A stretch of DNA of 64,000 nt from Streptomyces antioxidans (GTDB lineage Bacteria > Actinomycetota > Actinomycetes > Streptomycetales > Streptomycetaceae). Within the stretch, counting starts at the first letter, position 1; each line of letters opens with the position of its first letter. The position numbers were made by a program, and so were the translations under genes. Location of the stretch: NCBI RefSeq assembly GCF_000968685.2, contig NZ_LAKD02000004.1, positions 1 through 64,000 of the forward strand, read 5' to 3'. The notes beneath the pieces were generated by a model. It was not told the DNA's origin, did not search any database, and saw nothing but the letters and a program-made list of their open reading frames with translations. Positions 35,801 to 44,899 of the stretch are shown piece by piece.

Positions 35801-38800
35801 GTGGTTCCTCCACGATGACATGGGCGTTGGTCCCGCCGATGCCGAAGGAGCTGACCCCCGCGCGGCGTGGGGCCGGCCCCTGCGGCCAGGGCTGGGGCGT
35901 GGCGGGGAAGCGCAGGGCGGTTCCCTCCGAGGCGAGCCGTTCGGCGGGGCGGGTGAAGTTCGCGATCGGGGGCACGGTGCCGTGGTGTACGGCGAGTACG
36001 GCCTTGATCAGGCCCACCACTCCGGCCGCGGCGTCGAGATGACCGGTGTTCGACTTCACGGCGCTGACGTACAGCGGAGGGCTTTGCGCGTCCCGGGCCT
36101 GGCCGAGGAAGACCTCGCGCAGGGCCGAGACTTCCACCGGGTCGCCGAGTCGGGTGGCGGTGCCGTGGGCCTCCACCAGACCGATCGACTCGGCCGGCAC
36201 CCCCGCCGCGTCGAGGGCGGCCCGGATGACCTGGGTCTGGGCAGCCGGACCGGGCGCGGTGTAGCCGACCTTGCGGGCACCGTCGTTGTTGACGGCGGAT
36301 CCGAGGATGACGCCGTGGACGGTGTCCCCGTCGGCGAGCGCGTCCTCCAGCCGCTTCAGTACCACGATCCCCGCCCCGTCACCGGGAATGGTGCCCTGCG
36401 CGTGCTCGTCGAACGGCCGGCACAGGCCGTCCGGGGAGAAGATGCCGCCGGGCTCGTGGACGTAGCCGTGCTGGGAGGGCGGCGCGAGTGAGCAGCCGCC
36501 CGCGAGGGCGAGGTCGCTCTCGTGGGACAGCAGGCTCTGGACGGCCATGTGCGTGGCGACCAGGGATGTCGAGCACGCGGTCTGGACCGTGACGCTCGGC
36601 CCCTGGAGGTTGAGCTTGTACGAGATGCGGGTGGACGCGAAGTCCTTGTCGCCGGCGATGGCCACTTGCAGGGGCCCGGCGTTCTGCGCAGTCTTCGGGT
36701 CGGCGAGCACCTCCTGGAGATAGGCGTTGCCGCCGATGCCGGTGAACACGGCGGTGCGGTTCTCCTCCGGACCCGCCGGGGCATACCCGGCATCCTCCAG
36801 CGCACGCCAGGCGCACTCCAGCAGGATCCGCTGCTGCGGGTCGAGCAGGGACGCCTCCAGCGGCGAGTATCCGAACAACGTCCGGTCGAATGCCCGGACA
36901 TCGTCGAGAACGGCTCGCACCGGTACATACCCCGCGGCCTCGAGGCTGCTGCGCGGTACGCCCGCGGCGCGCAGTTCTTCCTCCCCGAAGCGGGCGGCGG
37001 CGTGCTCACCGGAGAGCACCATCCGCCAGAACGCGTCCAGGTCCTCGCCGGTGCCGGGCAATCGGGCCGCCATGCCGACCACAGCGATCCGCCCGTCCAC
37101 GGGGCGCCGGCGACCGGAGGGCCGGTCCGCCGGCAGCGGCTGTGTCCCCGCAGACGGGGAGGTGCCGTACGTCCCGTGCAGGAAGCGGGCGCAGGCTCGA
37201 ACGGTGGTGTGGCGGAAGAGGTCATTGACGCTGATCTCGAGACCGGCCCTGCCCAGTGCCTCGTGGACCTCCAGCAGGGCGAAGCTGTGCCCGCCGACGT
37301 CGAAGAAGTTGTCGTCCAGTCCGATGTCGGACTGGACGAGCACCGCCTGCCAGGTCGCGAGGACGGTCCTGGTGAGGTCCGCCAGGTCCCGTCGCCCGGG
37401 TTTTGGCGGTGCGGCGGCGGTGGACGCCTGTCCCGGGGGTTCTTCGCGCGGGCCGGTGGACAGCAGGCCGCGCATGAGGGCGCGGTCCGCCTTCCCGTTC
37501 GGTGTCAGCGGGATGCTCTCGAGCTGGACGAAGCGGCTGGGCCGGAGGTAGGGCGGCAGTACCGACCGCAGGTGCTCGCGCAGTTCGGTCTCCGGCAGTG
37601 GCCCGTCGACCACCACGAAGGCGACCAGGGTGTCGTCGTGGGCGAGGACGGCGCAGGCCGAGGGGCGGGGTCCGGGCAGCCGCAGCACGGCCCGTTCGAT
37701 CTCCGCGGGCTCAACGCGGTAGCCCCTTACCTTCACTTGGTCGTCGTTGCGTCCCAGGTACTCGAGCTCGCCGCCGGTGCGCCAGCGGGCGAGATCACCG
37801 GTGCGGTAGATCGTTCCGCTGGCGTGGAAGGGGTCGGGGGTGAAGCGTTCAGCGGTCTGTTCGCTGTCGTTCAGGTAGCCGCGGGCGACGTGCCCGCCGG
37901 CGATGCAGAGCTCGCCCGGCACATCGAGTCCGGCGGGTTCCCCGTACTCGTCGAGCACGTAGCAGCGGGCCTGCGGGAGCGGAACACCGATCGAGTTCGC
38001 CCGCACCGAGCCGAGTTCGGCGGCCGGGACCCGCCGCACGGTGACGTGGACGGTCCCCTCGGTGATCCCGTACATGTTCACCACGGTGGCGGCGAGATCG
38101 CTGTCACCGAGCAGCAGGGCCAGCCGGTCCCAGTCGAGTGCCTCGCCGCCGAGCACGATGTACCGCAGTTTGGAGTCGTTAGGGCGGGCCGCCGCGGTCA
38201 GTGCCGGGGCCAGGCGGTAGAGCGAGCCGGGTGTCTGGCTGAGGACCGTCACCCCTCGTTGGAGGACCACAGCGGCGAGCGCTGTGGGGTCGCGTACCTG
38301 GTCCTGCCCCGCGATGACGCAGGTGCCGCCGGTGGTCAGCGGGCCCCAGATCTCCCAGACGGAGAAGTCGAAGGCGAACGAGTGCGTGCACAGCCACACA
38401 TCCGTGGCGTCCGTCTCCAGCCCGGCGGGCCGGTCGGCGAAGAGCTGGGAGAGGTTGGAGTGCGGCACCTCTACGCCCTTGGGCTCCCCGGTCGAGCCGG
38501 AGGTGAAGATGACATACGCGGCCTGTGCGGGGTCGCTCTCCTCCAGGGGCAGGCCGCCGACGGCGTCCGCTGCTGTGGGTGCTGCTGCTGTGGGTGCTGT
38601 GCGGTGTTCCTGCGCATCCGGCACGAGGCAGTCCAGGGCGGGCAGCCACTCCCGGACCACGGGCCGGCTCGCCCGGTCGGCCATGACCAGGCCGACCTGC
38701 GCTCTCGACGTGATCGACCGCAGGCGCTCGCTGGGGCCTGCGGGGTCGAGCGGTACGTACGTCGCACCGGCCTTCCACGCTGCCAGCATCGCGACCACGG

Positions 38801-40370
38801 TCCACGGGCTCCGCTGTCCGCAGACGCCCACCCGCGTGCCCGGTACCACTCCGGCGCTCCGCAGGTCTCGGCACACCCGGTCGGCGTGGGCGTCGAGTTC
38901 CGCGTAGGTCAGTGTCGTCCTCCCGTCGGTCAGCGCCGGGTGGTCGGGGTGGGCCGTGCGGGCGCGCCGGAACCGGGCGAGCACGGTCTGGGTCTCGGCC
39001 GCGGCCGGCGGCGGGTTGGCCCCGAGGGTGAGGTACTCGGCCTCCTCGGCGTCCACCATCCGCAACGGCCTCTCGGGGAACTCCACCGCGTGCCGCAGCG
39101 CCGACTCCAGATGGCGCACAAGGGTCCCGGCGCTGGACGCGACCAGGATGTCGGCGTCGTACTCGAGCCGGAGGGAGGGACTCTCACCCGAGAGGTCGAC
39201 GGTCAGGGCCAGGTCCCACTTCGCCCTGTCGCTGTGCACCTCGACGTCGGTGACGGTCACTCCCGCGAGCTCTGGCAGTCCCGCGTCGAAGTTCTGCACG
39301 GCCAGCGAGCACTGCATCAGCGGCGACCGTCCGGCGGCGCCGCGCAGGCCCAGTTCCCTGACCAGCACATCCACGGGTACGTTCTGCCGGGCCATGGCCG
39401 GGAGTACGGCGCTTCGCGTGCGGCGCAGCAGGTCGGTGAAGCCCGGACGGCCGGAGACGTCCAGGCGCAGCGGGACCATGTTGACGTGGCATCCGACGAG
39501 GTCCTGCTCCTCCTCGGAGTTCCGGCCCGCGACCGGGCTGCTGATCACCACGTCGTCCTGGCGGGCGTACCGGCCCAGGACGGTCGCGTAGATCGCGGCG
39601 AAGGCCATGAAGACGGTGGCGCCCGCCCGTTGTGCGGTGGCGCGCAGCCGGGTGACCAACTCCTCGTCGAGGGGCACCAGTAAGGATCCGCCGGCCCCGC
39701 TGGGAACCGCCGGGCGCGGCAGGTCGGTCGGCAGTGCCAGAGGGCTCATCCCGGCCAGGTGACCGCGCCAGAAGTCCAGGTCGGCGGACGAGGCGTCGCC
39801 CTGCGTCCAGAGCGCGCGCTCGCGTGCCGCCCAGACGAGCGGGCTGGGTGCCTGGCCGTCGAAGAGCTGCTGGTCGCGGTCCGCCACGCGCGCGGCGTAG
39901 ATGGTCTCGAGGTCGCGGAAGATCACTCCCAGCGACCAGCCGTCGCACACGATGTGGTGGGCCACCAGGGCCAGCCCGAACGCCGCCGGGCCGATCCGGG
40001 TCAGTCCCCAGCGGACCAGCGGGCCGGCCGCCAGGTCGAACGGCGGCGCGTTGAGTTGTGTGACCAGCTCGCGCACCGCCGCCGACCGCTCGGCGGCCGG
40101 ATCGGCTTCGGTGACCGTCCACGAGGGCTCGCCTAAGCGGTCCCCGATCCGCTGGAGCAGCGCACCGCCTTCGAAGACAAAGGTGGCCCGCAGCGCGTCA
40201 TGACGGGCCGTCACCTCCTGGACGGCCCGGTGCAGCGCCTCGACGTCGAGGTCCCCGTCGATGAGCATCGCCACGGCCACCAGGTAGGTGTCGTGCCCCT
40301 CGGCCTCGCCCGTGAAATACAGCCGCTCCTGGGCGAATGTCATCGGTCCGGTACTGGCTGACGCGGTCAT
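32889..40370 (-). CDS. Hybrid NRPS-PKS: C-A(Thr)-T-KS-AT-T-luciferase-like monooxygenase
   Basis: A 2493-residue megasynthase, first gene of the operon. Order: condensation (~10-445, HHIVCDG), adenylation (~455-960, FTSGSTGEPKG), carrier (DVGGHSFALL, ~1027), ketosynthase (~1100-1530, complete Cys/His/His in TACSTSL, EAHGTAT, NTGH), acyltransferase (GHSLGE; TRAFHS suggests malonyl-CoA), carrier (DQGGHSLAAL, ~2051), then a C-terminal FMN-dependent luciferase-like monooxygenase (~2130-2480; YEAIWTPERHFHEFGAQYPNP, RIGVSFAPGFHPSD). The A-domain residues read D-F-W-S-V-G-M-V-H-K, close to the threonine pattern. A leading C domain suggests an N-acylated first residue. No ketoreductase is present. 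The monooxygenase should hydroxylate a carrier-bound intermediate. GGGGGA precedes the ATG. Confidence 0.92.
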   Translation of the reverse strand: MTASASTGPMTFAQERLYFTGEAEGHDTYLVAVAMLIDGDLDVEALHRAVQEVTARHDALRATFVFEGGALLQRIGDRLGEPSWTVTEADPAAERSAAVRELVTQLNAPPFDLAAGPLVRWGLTRIGPAAFGLALVAHHIVCDGWSLGVIFRDLETIYAARVADRDQQLFDGQAPSPLVWAARERALWTQGDASSADLDFWRGHLAGMSPLALPTDLPRPAVPSGAGGSLLVPLDEELVTRLRATAQRAGATVFMAFAAIYATVLGRYARQDDVVISSPVAGRNSEEEQDLVGCHVNMVPLRLDVSGRPGFTDLLRRTRSAVLPAMARQNVPVDVLVRELGLRGAAGRSPLMQCSLAVQNFDAGLPELAGVTVTDVEVHSDRAKWDLALTVDLSGESPSLRLEYDADILVASSAGTLVRHLESALRHAVEFPERPLRMVDAEEAEYLTLGANPPPAAAETQTVLARFRRARTAHPDHPALTDGRTTLTYAELDAHADRVCRDLRSAGVVPGTRVGVCGQRSPWTVVAMLAAWKAGATYVPLDPAGPSERLRSITSRAQVGLVMADRASRPVVREWLPALDCLVPDAQEHRTAPTAAAPTAADAVGGLPLEESDPAQAAYVIFTSGSTGEPKGVEVPHSNLSQLFADRPAGLETDATDVWLCTHSFAFDFSVWEIWGPLTTGGTCVIAGQDQVRDPTALAAVVLQRGVTVLSQTPGSLYRLAPALTAAARPNDSKLRYIVLGGEALDWDRLALLLGDSDLAATVVNMYGITEGTVHVTVRRVPAAELGSVRANSIGVPLPQARCYVLDEYGEPAGLDVPGELCIAGGHVARGYLNDSEQTAERFTPDPFHASGTIYRTGDLARWRTGGELEYLGRNDDQVKVRGYRVEPAEIERAVLRLPGPRPSACAVLAHDDTLVAFVVVDGPLPETELREHLRSVLPPYLRPSRFVQLESIPLTPNGKADRALMRGLLSTGPREEPPGQASTAAAPPKPGRRDLADLTRTVLATWQAVLVQSDIGLDDNFFDVGGHSFALLEVHEALGRAGLEISVNDLFRHTTVRACARFLHGTYGTSPSAGTQPLPADRPSGRRRPVDGRIAVVGMAARLPGTGEDLDAFWRMVLSGEHAAARFGEEELRAAGVPRSSLEAAGYVPVRAVLDDVRAFDRTLFGYSPLEASLLDPQQRILLECAWRALEDAGYAPAGPEENRTAVFTGIGGNAYLQEVLADPKTAQNAGPLQVAIAGDKDFASTRISYKLNLQGPSVTVQTACSTSLVATHMAVQSLLSHESDLALAGGCSLAPPSQHGYVHEPGGIFSPDGLCRPFDEHAQGTIPGDGAGIVVLKRLEDALADGDTVHGVILGSAVNNDGARKVGYTAPGPAAQTQVIRAALDAAGVPAESIGLVEAHGTATRLGDPVEVSALREVFLGQARDAQSPPLYVSAVKSNTGHLDAAAGVVGLIKAVLAVHHGTVPPIANFTRPAERLASEGTALRFPATPQPWPQGPAPRRAGVSSFGIGGTNAHVIVEEPPAQPAVAPQPAAPQLLTLSAADEAALGRAVNRLADHLEANPDLSLADVAHTLRVGRAVLPWRAALVTADTARAPALLRRTALGRARATAGSGTVLMFPGQGTQRPGMGRTRYDADPVYRACADEGLEAVDPALRQQVADALLARPDSAQPDAPDGSVSTLLAQPCLFLDQVATALSLTARGLEPRALLGHSLGELSAACAGGVLTLADGMTAVTARARLMQAAPPGAMTTVIASADQVTHLLAEGAAGGADPPHEEAAGLVVAAHNGPHSTVVSGPPESVAAFTDRCRAAGLTTVALRTTRAFHSPGMAAAAADFAEVMAGIGLNTPSTPLFSAATGRRLDDSQAIDPQFWASQIRLPVRFSDAVRAASDELSPAVWWETGAGSTLQGLVSDILRDRTPLLGGFDRPRHGGSLASGLEAIGELWRRGLGELRRGEAESARRVSLPTYSFTRERCWIEPEATVPAPRASGTAQHMEIDEPSDVKEDVKEEETAMSKVTGDTDSVLSALWCEVLGVEAVSPEDDFFDQGGHSLAALRLSARIRDALGLEISLDSFFDESTFGGLAQVVRDRLGSAAPTAPPAAQTPAAPVTAAPAPAPAPAPAPKEHRPATPADNLTTSVYFFSSAQGDLGSDYDLILAAAREADALGYEAIWTPERHFHEFGAQYPNPAVLSAALAASTERIHIRAGSVIPALHNPLRLIEDWRIVDRISGGRIGVSFAPGFHPSDYVLAPDRFAGRRDTFEADVRRLGTLWSDGVATDAVDGTGGRIQVSLYPKPVQPELPTWLTATSNDESFRRAGTLGANLLTALLELKVDELADKIRIYRKAREEAGHDPGTGRVTLMVHCYVGESEDMVEEVCHDPFLRYLRSHTQLLGTLTAALPQEQIDLDRASPKDVDAILRRAYRKFRGERALLGDPVTVRQRCELLREAGVNEIGALVDFGLTQRQVLGSLRRLAQLRDEMAGADAGTATR

Positions 40371-40451
40371 CGTGTCCCCCGTGGACGGTCAAGATCGTCG
40401 CTGCCTGGAGGCTACGTGCCCCGGCCCGATACACTCTGCACTCACGTTCGA

Positions 40452-40467
40452 TGTGACACACATCACA
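40452..40467. promoter_or_regulatory. Perfect Crp-type operator upstream of the NRPS operon
   Basis: TGTGACACACATCACA has perfect TGTGA/TCACA arms around six bases, the Crp/Fnr-family consensus. It is centred about 90 bp upstream of the NRPS-PKS start codon. Crp is known to influence antibiotic clusters in Streptomyces. Activation or repression here is inferred. Confidence 0.55.
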
Positions 40468-40580
40468 GGTCACTCCAGTATCAGCTGTCACCGCCTCAGA
40501 CCGGCACCGGGCGGCTCAGCCCCAGGCGATCACCGGCACGAACGAGCCGCCCTTTTACAGCAGCTCCGTCCCGTCCGACC

Positions 40581-40616
40581 GGTCCGCCCGGTCCGCCCGG
40601 TCCGCCCGGTCCGCCC
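40581..40616. repeat. Four tandem copies of GGTCCGCCC
   Basis: The 9-base unit GGTCCGCCC is repeated exactly four times, in a non-coding stretch about 210 bp upstream of the NRPS operon. No function is evident; slippage may vary the copy number. Confidence 0.8.
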
Positions 40617-40911
40617 GCAGCTGGTAGCTGGTAGCTGTAGCGCCGCAGGCAGTAATCAGGGCAGTCGTACGACTCGCAGCGGGCCGAGCCACTTCACCGT
40701 GCCCGTCCGGTCGGGTTCGCAGGGCCCGGCCAGCGCCCCACTCACCCCCGGGTCCGAGTCACCACCCACGGGACAGTCCCCACACCGGCCCTGACCAGCA
40801 CAACCCGATCCTCGCCACACAGGCGCAAAGAAATCCCGCACCGATCACCACATTCCGAAACGATCACCGAACCCGCGGCCCGCCACCCCTTGGTGGCAGG
40901 CCGTTCCGCTG

Positions 40912-41697
40912 TCATGCCGGGCGGGGGTTGAGGTGGTCGCTCTCGTCGGTGACCGGGTCGATGAGGTGCGCGCGGTAGGCCTCGATGCCGTCGGCCGCCA
41001 GCACGGCGTCGACGCACGCCGGTGAGGCGCCCAGGTAGGTAGAGGTGAAGTCGATGTCCGTGGCCACGCACCAGGCCCGGTCCTCGGGCCACCACAGATT
41101 GGGTGCCCGCCAGAAGGGATCACGGTCCAACGGCTCCTTGCAAGCGGCCGGTTGGCGCGGCTTCGGGCCTGCGGCGACGGCCACCGAGGGGTCATCGGCG
41201 GCCCATGGCCCGGGCGTGAGTGACGACCGGTGCACGGTGTCCAAGGAGCCGGACAGCAGCAGCATCCCCCGGTGCGGGATCTCGAACCGCGCTGTGTCGC
41301 CCGGTCCGATAGCCACATCGCCCCATCCCTCCCACAGCCCGAACCAGCAGTCGCCGGGCGTGCCGGTGTGCTCGCGCAGGACCCGGGCGAGCTGCCGCAA
41401 CAGCGGCTCAGGAACGTTCCCCTCGTAGGGGGCCTCGTCCCACACCCCCGGCTGCTCGTGTATCCGGCGCGCGCCGACGATGTGGTCCCATTGCATCAGT
41501 GCGTGCGCTGCCCGTCCGTTGGCAGTGGCCACCTCGTACCAGGCGACGGCTGCATCGCCGTGGTACGCCGGGTGCACGATCCGCGCGTACGCACCGAAGC
41601 CGCCCGGCGCCACACCGGCCACTGTCCCGTCGAACTCCGTGAGCCGTTCTCCGAGCCACCCCGTCGCGGATCCGTCGTCCACCCTCGTGTAATCCAT
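40912..41697 (-). CDS. Conserved-looking hypothetical protein
   Basis: A 261-residue soluble protein, acidic and Trp-rich, without signal peptide or membrane segment. It contains long ordered stretches (GGFGAYARIVHPAYHGD, GDCWFGLWEGWGDVAIGPGD, RAWCVATDIDFTSTYLGA) like proteins seen often in Streptomyces, but I do not recognise a named domain. GGAG lies five bases before the chosen ATG. It is followed, in the direction of transcription, by the promoter interval of the NRPS operon. No function can be proposed. Confidence 0.75.
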   Translation of the reverse strand: MDYTRVDDGSATGWLGERLTEFDGTVAGVAPGGFGAYARIVHPAYHGDAAVAWYEVATANGRAAHALMQWDHIVGARRIHEQPGVWDEAPYEGNVPEPLLRQLARVLREHTGTPGDCWFGLWEGWGDVAIGPGDTARFEIPHRGMLLLSGSLDTVHRSSLTPGPWAADDPSVAVAAGPKPRQPAACKEPLDRDPFWRAPNLWWPEDRAWCVATDIDFTSTYLGASPACVDAVLAADGIEAYRAHLIDPVTDESDHLNPRPA

Positions 41698-41788
41698 CGC
41701 TCCATGATGCGTGCGGGTGCGGGTCGCACGCTGCCATCCCGTTCCACGGCTCCGCGGCTCCGCGGTGAGGGCCGGTGTTTCCCCCCTC

Positions 41789-42931
41789 TCAGTGCACTGG
41801 TGTGAGGGCCAGGATCGCCATGTCGTCGTGGCGCCGGCCCCCGGTCCAGTCGGTGACATCGGCGACGAGTGTGTCCACCACCTCCGAGGCGGTGCGGAAT
41901 TCCCGGTCGGCCAGCCTCGTGCGGGGTTCGTAGTAGGTCCCGTGCCGGTCGCGCGCCTCGGTGACGCCGTCGGTCACCAGCAGCAGGTAGTCCCCGTGGT
42001 GGAAGGGGAAGGTGTCGCAGCCGGACATGCCGGGGTCCTCCGGCATTCCCAGGCCCAGGGGAAGCCCCGGAATCGAGGGCTCCAGTGGCGTCACCTGGCC
42101 CCCGCGGATCAGATACGGCGGCGGATGACCGCGGTGGTGCAGCCGCACCCGCCCCTCGGTTTCGCTGATCTCGACCAGGACGGCGGTGGCGAACCGCTCC
42201 AGTGCGTCCGGCTGGTCGCCGACGTCCGCCGCGAACCGGGTCAGGGCCCGCTCCATGTACGCGGCGAGCTCCCGCAGCGTCGCCGCCTGCTCCGCCGCCT
42301 CGCGGAAGGCGCTGGTCGCCACGGCCATGGTGGACACGGCGGGCAGTCCCTTGCCCCGTACGTCCCCGATCAGCGCCCGCACTCCGAACGGCGAACTGCG
42401 CACCGCGTAGAAGTCCCCGCCGATGAGGGCTTCGGCGTGCGCACACTCATAGCGGGTGGCCACCGACACCGTTCCCACCCGCGCGGGCGGCGGTGGCAGG
42501 ACCGCCCGCTGCGCCACCTCGGCCACGGCCCGCACCGCCGCGAAGCGCTGCCCCTGACGCTGGACCACCCACTTCAGCCAGAGCGCGACCGCGCTGATCA
42601 CCGCCACGTCCAGCAGGTCCACCACGAGGGCCGTCAGCGGGCGGTTCACCAGCACGTCCACACACACCGTCAGCACACACGCGGCGGCCGCGGTGATCAC
42701 CGCGCCCCGGAAGGTGAGCACCATGCAGGCGGCGAGCGGACCGGCGGACAGCAGGGGCAACCCGGCGTACGGCACCGGTCCGAAAACATCCAGCACCACA
42801 CCGCCGATCAGCAGCAGCACCGGGACCATGACGAACAGCCCGGCCCAGCCGCGCCGCGCCTGCACCGGCCCGCCCGCCACACCCGGGCGCGCACCGGCTC
42901 CCCGGCCACCGGCCCTCACCTCGTCCGCCAT
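41789..42931 (-). CDS. Membrane-anchored PP2C/SpoIIE-type serine phosphatase
   Basis: A 380-residue protein. The N-terminal ~120 residues contain four hydrophobic helices (for example LFVMVPVLLLIGGVVLDVF and AVISAVALWLKWVV). The C-terminal PP2C domain of SpoIIE/RsbU type has the metal motifs GGDFYAV, GDVRGKGLPA, TDGVTEA and DDMAILAL. Such phosphatases dephosphorylate anti-anti-sigma factors in partner-switching stress circuits, of which Streptomyces has many. GAGAGGA precedes the chosen ATG. No partner sigma, anti-sigma or STAS gene is visible nearby. Confidence 0.88.
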   Translation of the reverse strand: MADEVRAGGRGAGARPGVAGGPVQARRGWAGLFVMVPVLLLIGGVVLDVFGPVPYAGLPLLSAGPLAACMVLTFRGAVITAAAACVLTVCVDVLVNRPLTALVVDLLDVAVISAVALWLKWVVQRQGQRFAAVRAVAEVAQRAVLPPPPARVGTVSVATRYECAHAEALIGGDFYAVRSSPFGVRALIGDVRGKGLPAVSTMAVATSAFREAAEQAATLRELAAYMERALTRFAADVGDQPDALERFATAVLVEISETEGRVRLHHRGHPPPYLIRGGQVTPLEPSIPGLPLGLGMPEDPGMSGCDTFPFHHGDYLLLVTDGVTEARDRHGTYYEPRTRLADREFRTASEVVDTLVADVTDWTGGRRHDDMAILALTPVH

Positions 42932-43809
42932 CGGTCCTCTCCCGTTCCGTGTCCGGCCTACGGCGGTGACAGAGTGTTCTGCCGCCCATACCGCCATACC
43001 CGGCGGCAGGGGCGGAGTACGGCCCCGGGCCGTATCACCCCCCGATCGGTGGCGGGCGGAGGCGGTCGGCCTGCTCAAGCGGTATCTGGACCAGTCCATG
43101 GCCAAGGAGGGGTGTTCTTCGGCGAGGCGGACCTGAGGTGGCCGCCTGAAGGGGCCCGGTGAGGTGGGGCCGCCCGGTGGTGGTCAAAGGGGAGCCTGCT
43201 GGTACGGTCCCGCCCTGTATGGCGCGCACCCGCCCTATCAGCCGTATCCGGACGGTAGCGGGTATCGGGACCGCCGGTCTTCCCCGCAGGGCTACTCGGT
43301 GGTGCGATCGGGGTCGGACGGTTGGGGCGGGAAGTGCCGCTGCAGGGCGAGCGGCCACACTGGGGGGGGCCGCGAACTCGGGCCTGCAGCCGGTCCGGGT
43401 GAACTGACCCTGATGGCACTGGAGTCCAGGGGGTGCGCCCGGGTGCGCCAGGTATGGCTGGCGAGTTCGGTCGTCACCTCATAAGAGCGGCTGGGCGCCC
43501 CGGCCGGGGTATGCGGGCCCGGGCCTGTCGTCATGTGCCGGTACGGATGACATATGTCATTGCCGAAGTATTGCAGACGACTCGTGCGCGGTATCCGATC
43601 TCACTGGAGAATCGTGAACAACGAAAGCGCAGTCCGGATTGGGCAGGGTTCATACCTCGACTCGCACAAGCTTTTTCAGGTGAGCCGCCGCAACGTCCAA
43701 AATGGCAGGAGAGAGAGTGTTTGAACCCGAGGTAATGCTCAGCTCTGGTGGCTCGTGATTGCTTGTGCACGCCAAAAAAAATCAATTCTGTAGCTGAGGG
43801 GGAAACAAC
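42932..43809. other. Gene-poor interval upstream of a small secreted protein gene
   Basis: I see no intact gene. Short stretches on the plus strand read protein-like in different frames (EAVGLLKRYLDQSMAKEG near 43050-43110; PPYQPYPDGSGYR near 43230-43260), which suggests frameshifted debris of one or two old genes. The last ~100 bases are AT-richer and probably hold the promoter of the small secreted protein. Confidence 0.4.
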
Positions 43810-44079
43810 ATGAAGTTGAGGCGCGTGTTGGCGGCACTGAGTGTGGTCGCGGCAGCGGGAGTGGTGCCGTTGGTCACGTCTGGTACGGCGCAGGCCAGCG
43901 GTTTTGACTGCGTGGACTACCTCAAAGCCAACGGCTACGCCGTGGGGGACATCGTCCATGAGGCTTGTGGCTACCAACCACTTCCTACAGGCCCGAGTCC
44001 TTTCTGTGTCGCCTTGCTCGTAGCTCATGGCGTCACGGGAGGTGAGGCGGACCATGCCTGCCGCCTAGTCAAGTTCTGA
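43810..44079 (+). CDS. Small secreted Cys-containing protein
   Basis: An 89-residue preprotein. A classical signal peptide (MKLRR, then ALSVVAAAGVVPLVT, ending AQAS) leaves a mature chain of about 57-60 residues with four cysteines, which would form two disulfides outside the cell. GAGGGGGAAA lies just upstream of the ATG. Similar short secreted chains with a D-x-V-x-Y-L-x-x-x-G-Y start are common in Streptomyces, with unknown role. Possible functions such as a signal, toxin or cell-wall peptide are guesses. Confidence 0.75.
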   Translation: MKLRRVLAALSVVAAAGVVPLVTSGTAQASGFDCVDYLKANGYAVGDIVHEACGYQPLPTGPSPFCVALLVAHGVTGGEADHACRLVKF

Positions 44080-44192
44080 CCCCGGGGTATTCAGCGGAAT
44101 GGGGTTGCTTGACGCCCCGGTAGCAGATAGGTGCCGTTGACTTGCGCGGATGCGAGTGTCCACGTCGTATCCGCTGCAGAGAGCACGGCACC

Positions 44193-44290
44193 TATCTGGT
44201 GGTCGAGAGTATCGGGTGGGACCGTCGGCTGTCGGTGGTGGCTGACGGGAAGAGGCTGGTCGGGCATGCGCGGCTAGGTCTGGTGCGGGG
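44193..44290 (+). pseudogene. Possible 5' remnant of an IS1380-type transposase
   Basis: The plus-strand text ESIGWDRRLSVVADGKRLVGHARLGLV resembles the N-terminus of IS1380-type transposases, which commonly read W-x-R-x-L-x-V-x-x-x-G-x-x-x-V-x-H-A. It has no start with a ribosome site and loses the frame afterwards. I treat it as a short decayed fragment; the family name is tentative. Confidence 0.35.
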
Positions 44291-44899
44291 CGGGCCCGGG
44301 CCGGGGTCATCGTGGTCGCGGCCATAGCCCCGGCCGCGCGGCAGCTGCTCATCGCCGTTCGCACTGCCGTTGATCGCGCCCCCGGATATCGGGCGCCCTT
44401 GGCGGGGCCGCCGTGGCTGAGAACCACGGGGCGTGAGCGCCGTTGGCGACAGCCCGAACTGGTTCACCATCAAGTCGGTGCGCACCCCTTCGGCGCGGCT
44501 CCGCACTTCTTCGTCTCCCACTGTCGGGGAGAGCACAGCGTGCGCAGGCTGGCTGTAGTGGGGCCGGCGGGCATGCGCGGGTGTGCTCTTAGAACCGTCG
44601 ATGCCGCCCCGGGCAGAGGTGACGGGGGCCAGCGCTCTGGGCCTGTCCGGGGAGGTGATCGTGGCGATGAGTTGCTGTGTGCTGTCCAGAGGCAGTTTCC
44701 GCTGCTGTTCGTGCACCGTGGCGACGAAGTCGTAGCAGCATGCCGTCACCAGGCGCTGGGACACACGCAGGTCCTCGTCCTTGGCCGGGAGGTTCGTCGC
44801 GGCCACGGAGCCACGACAGGCTGGCCGCCATCACCACGGTCTTGTCGTAGTGGAGCTCGGTGACGGTCTCTCGGTTGGCGACGACAAGCTGTGGGGCAT
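44291..44899. other. Decayed mobile-element debris
   Basis: No intact gene is visible between the two transposase fragments. Open frames run on both strands without clear family resemblance, and frame changes are frequent, as expected for eroded insertion-sequence or cargo DNA. Confidence 0.4.

Larger units (their letters stand above)
40371..40911. other. Promoter interval of the NRPS operon
   Basis: This 541-bp stretch holds no convincing gene. It contains the NRPS operon leader, a Crp-type palindrome (40452-40467) and a short tandem repeat (40581-40616). The 3' end of the 40912-41697 gene lies on its right. Confidence 0.6.

Noticed and set aside
36522..39683. Long plus-strand open frame opposite the hybrid NRPS-PKS
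   Set aside because: Antisense shadow produced by high third-position GC; no domain text and no ribosome site.
32889..40370. Possibility that the hybrid gene is two genes split between the AT and the second carrier
   Set aside because: The frame is open throughout with no internal stop and the Glu/Asp-rich linker near 34330-34380 is a normal interdomain linker.
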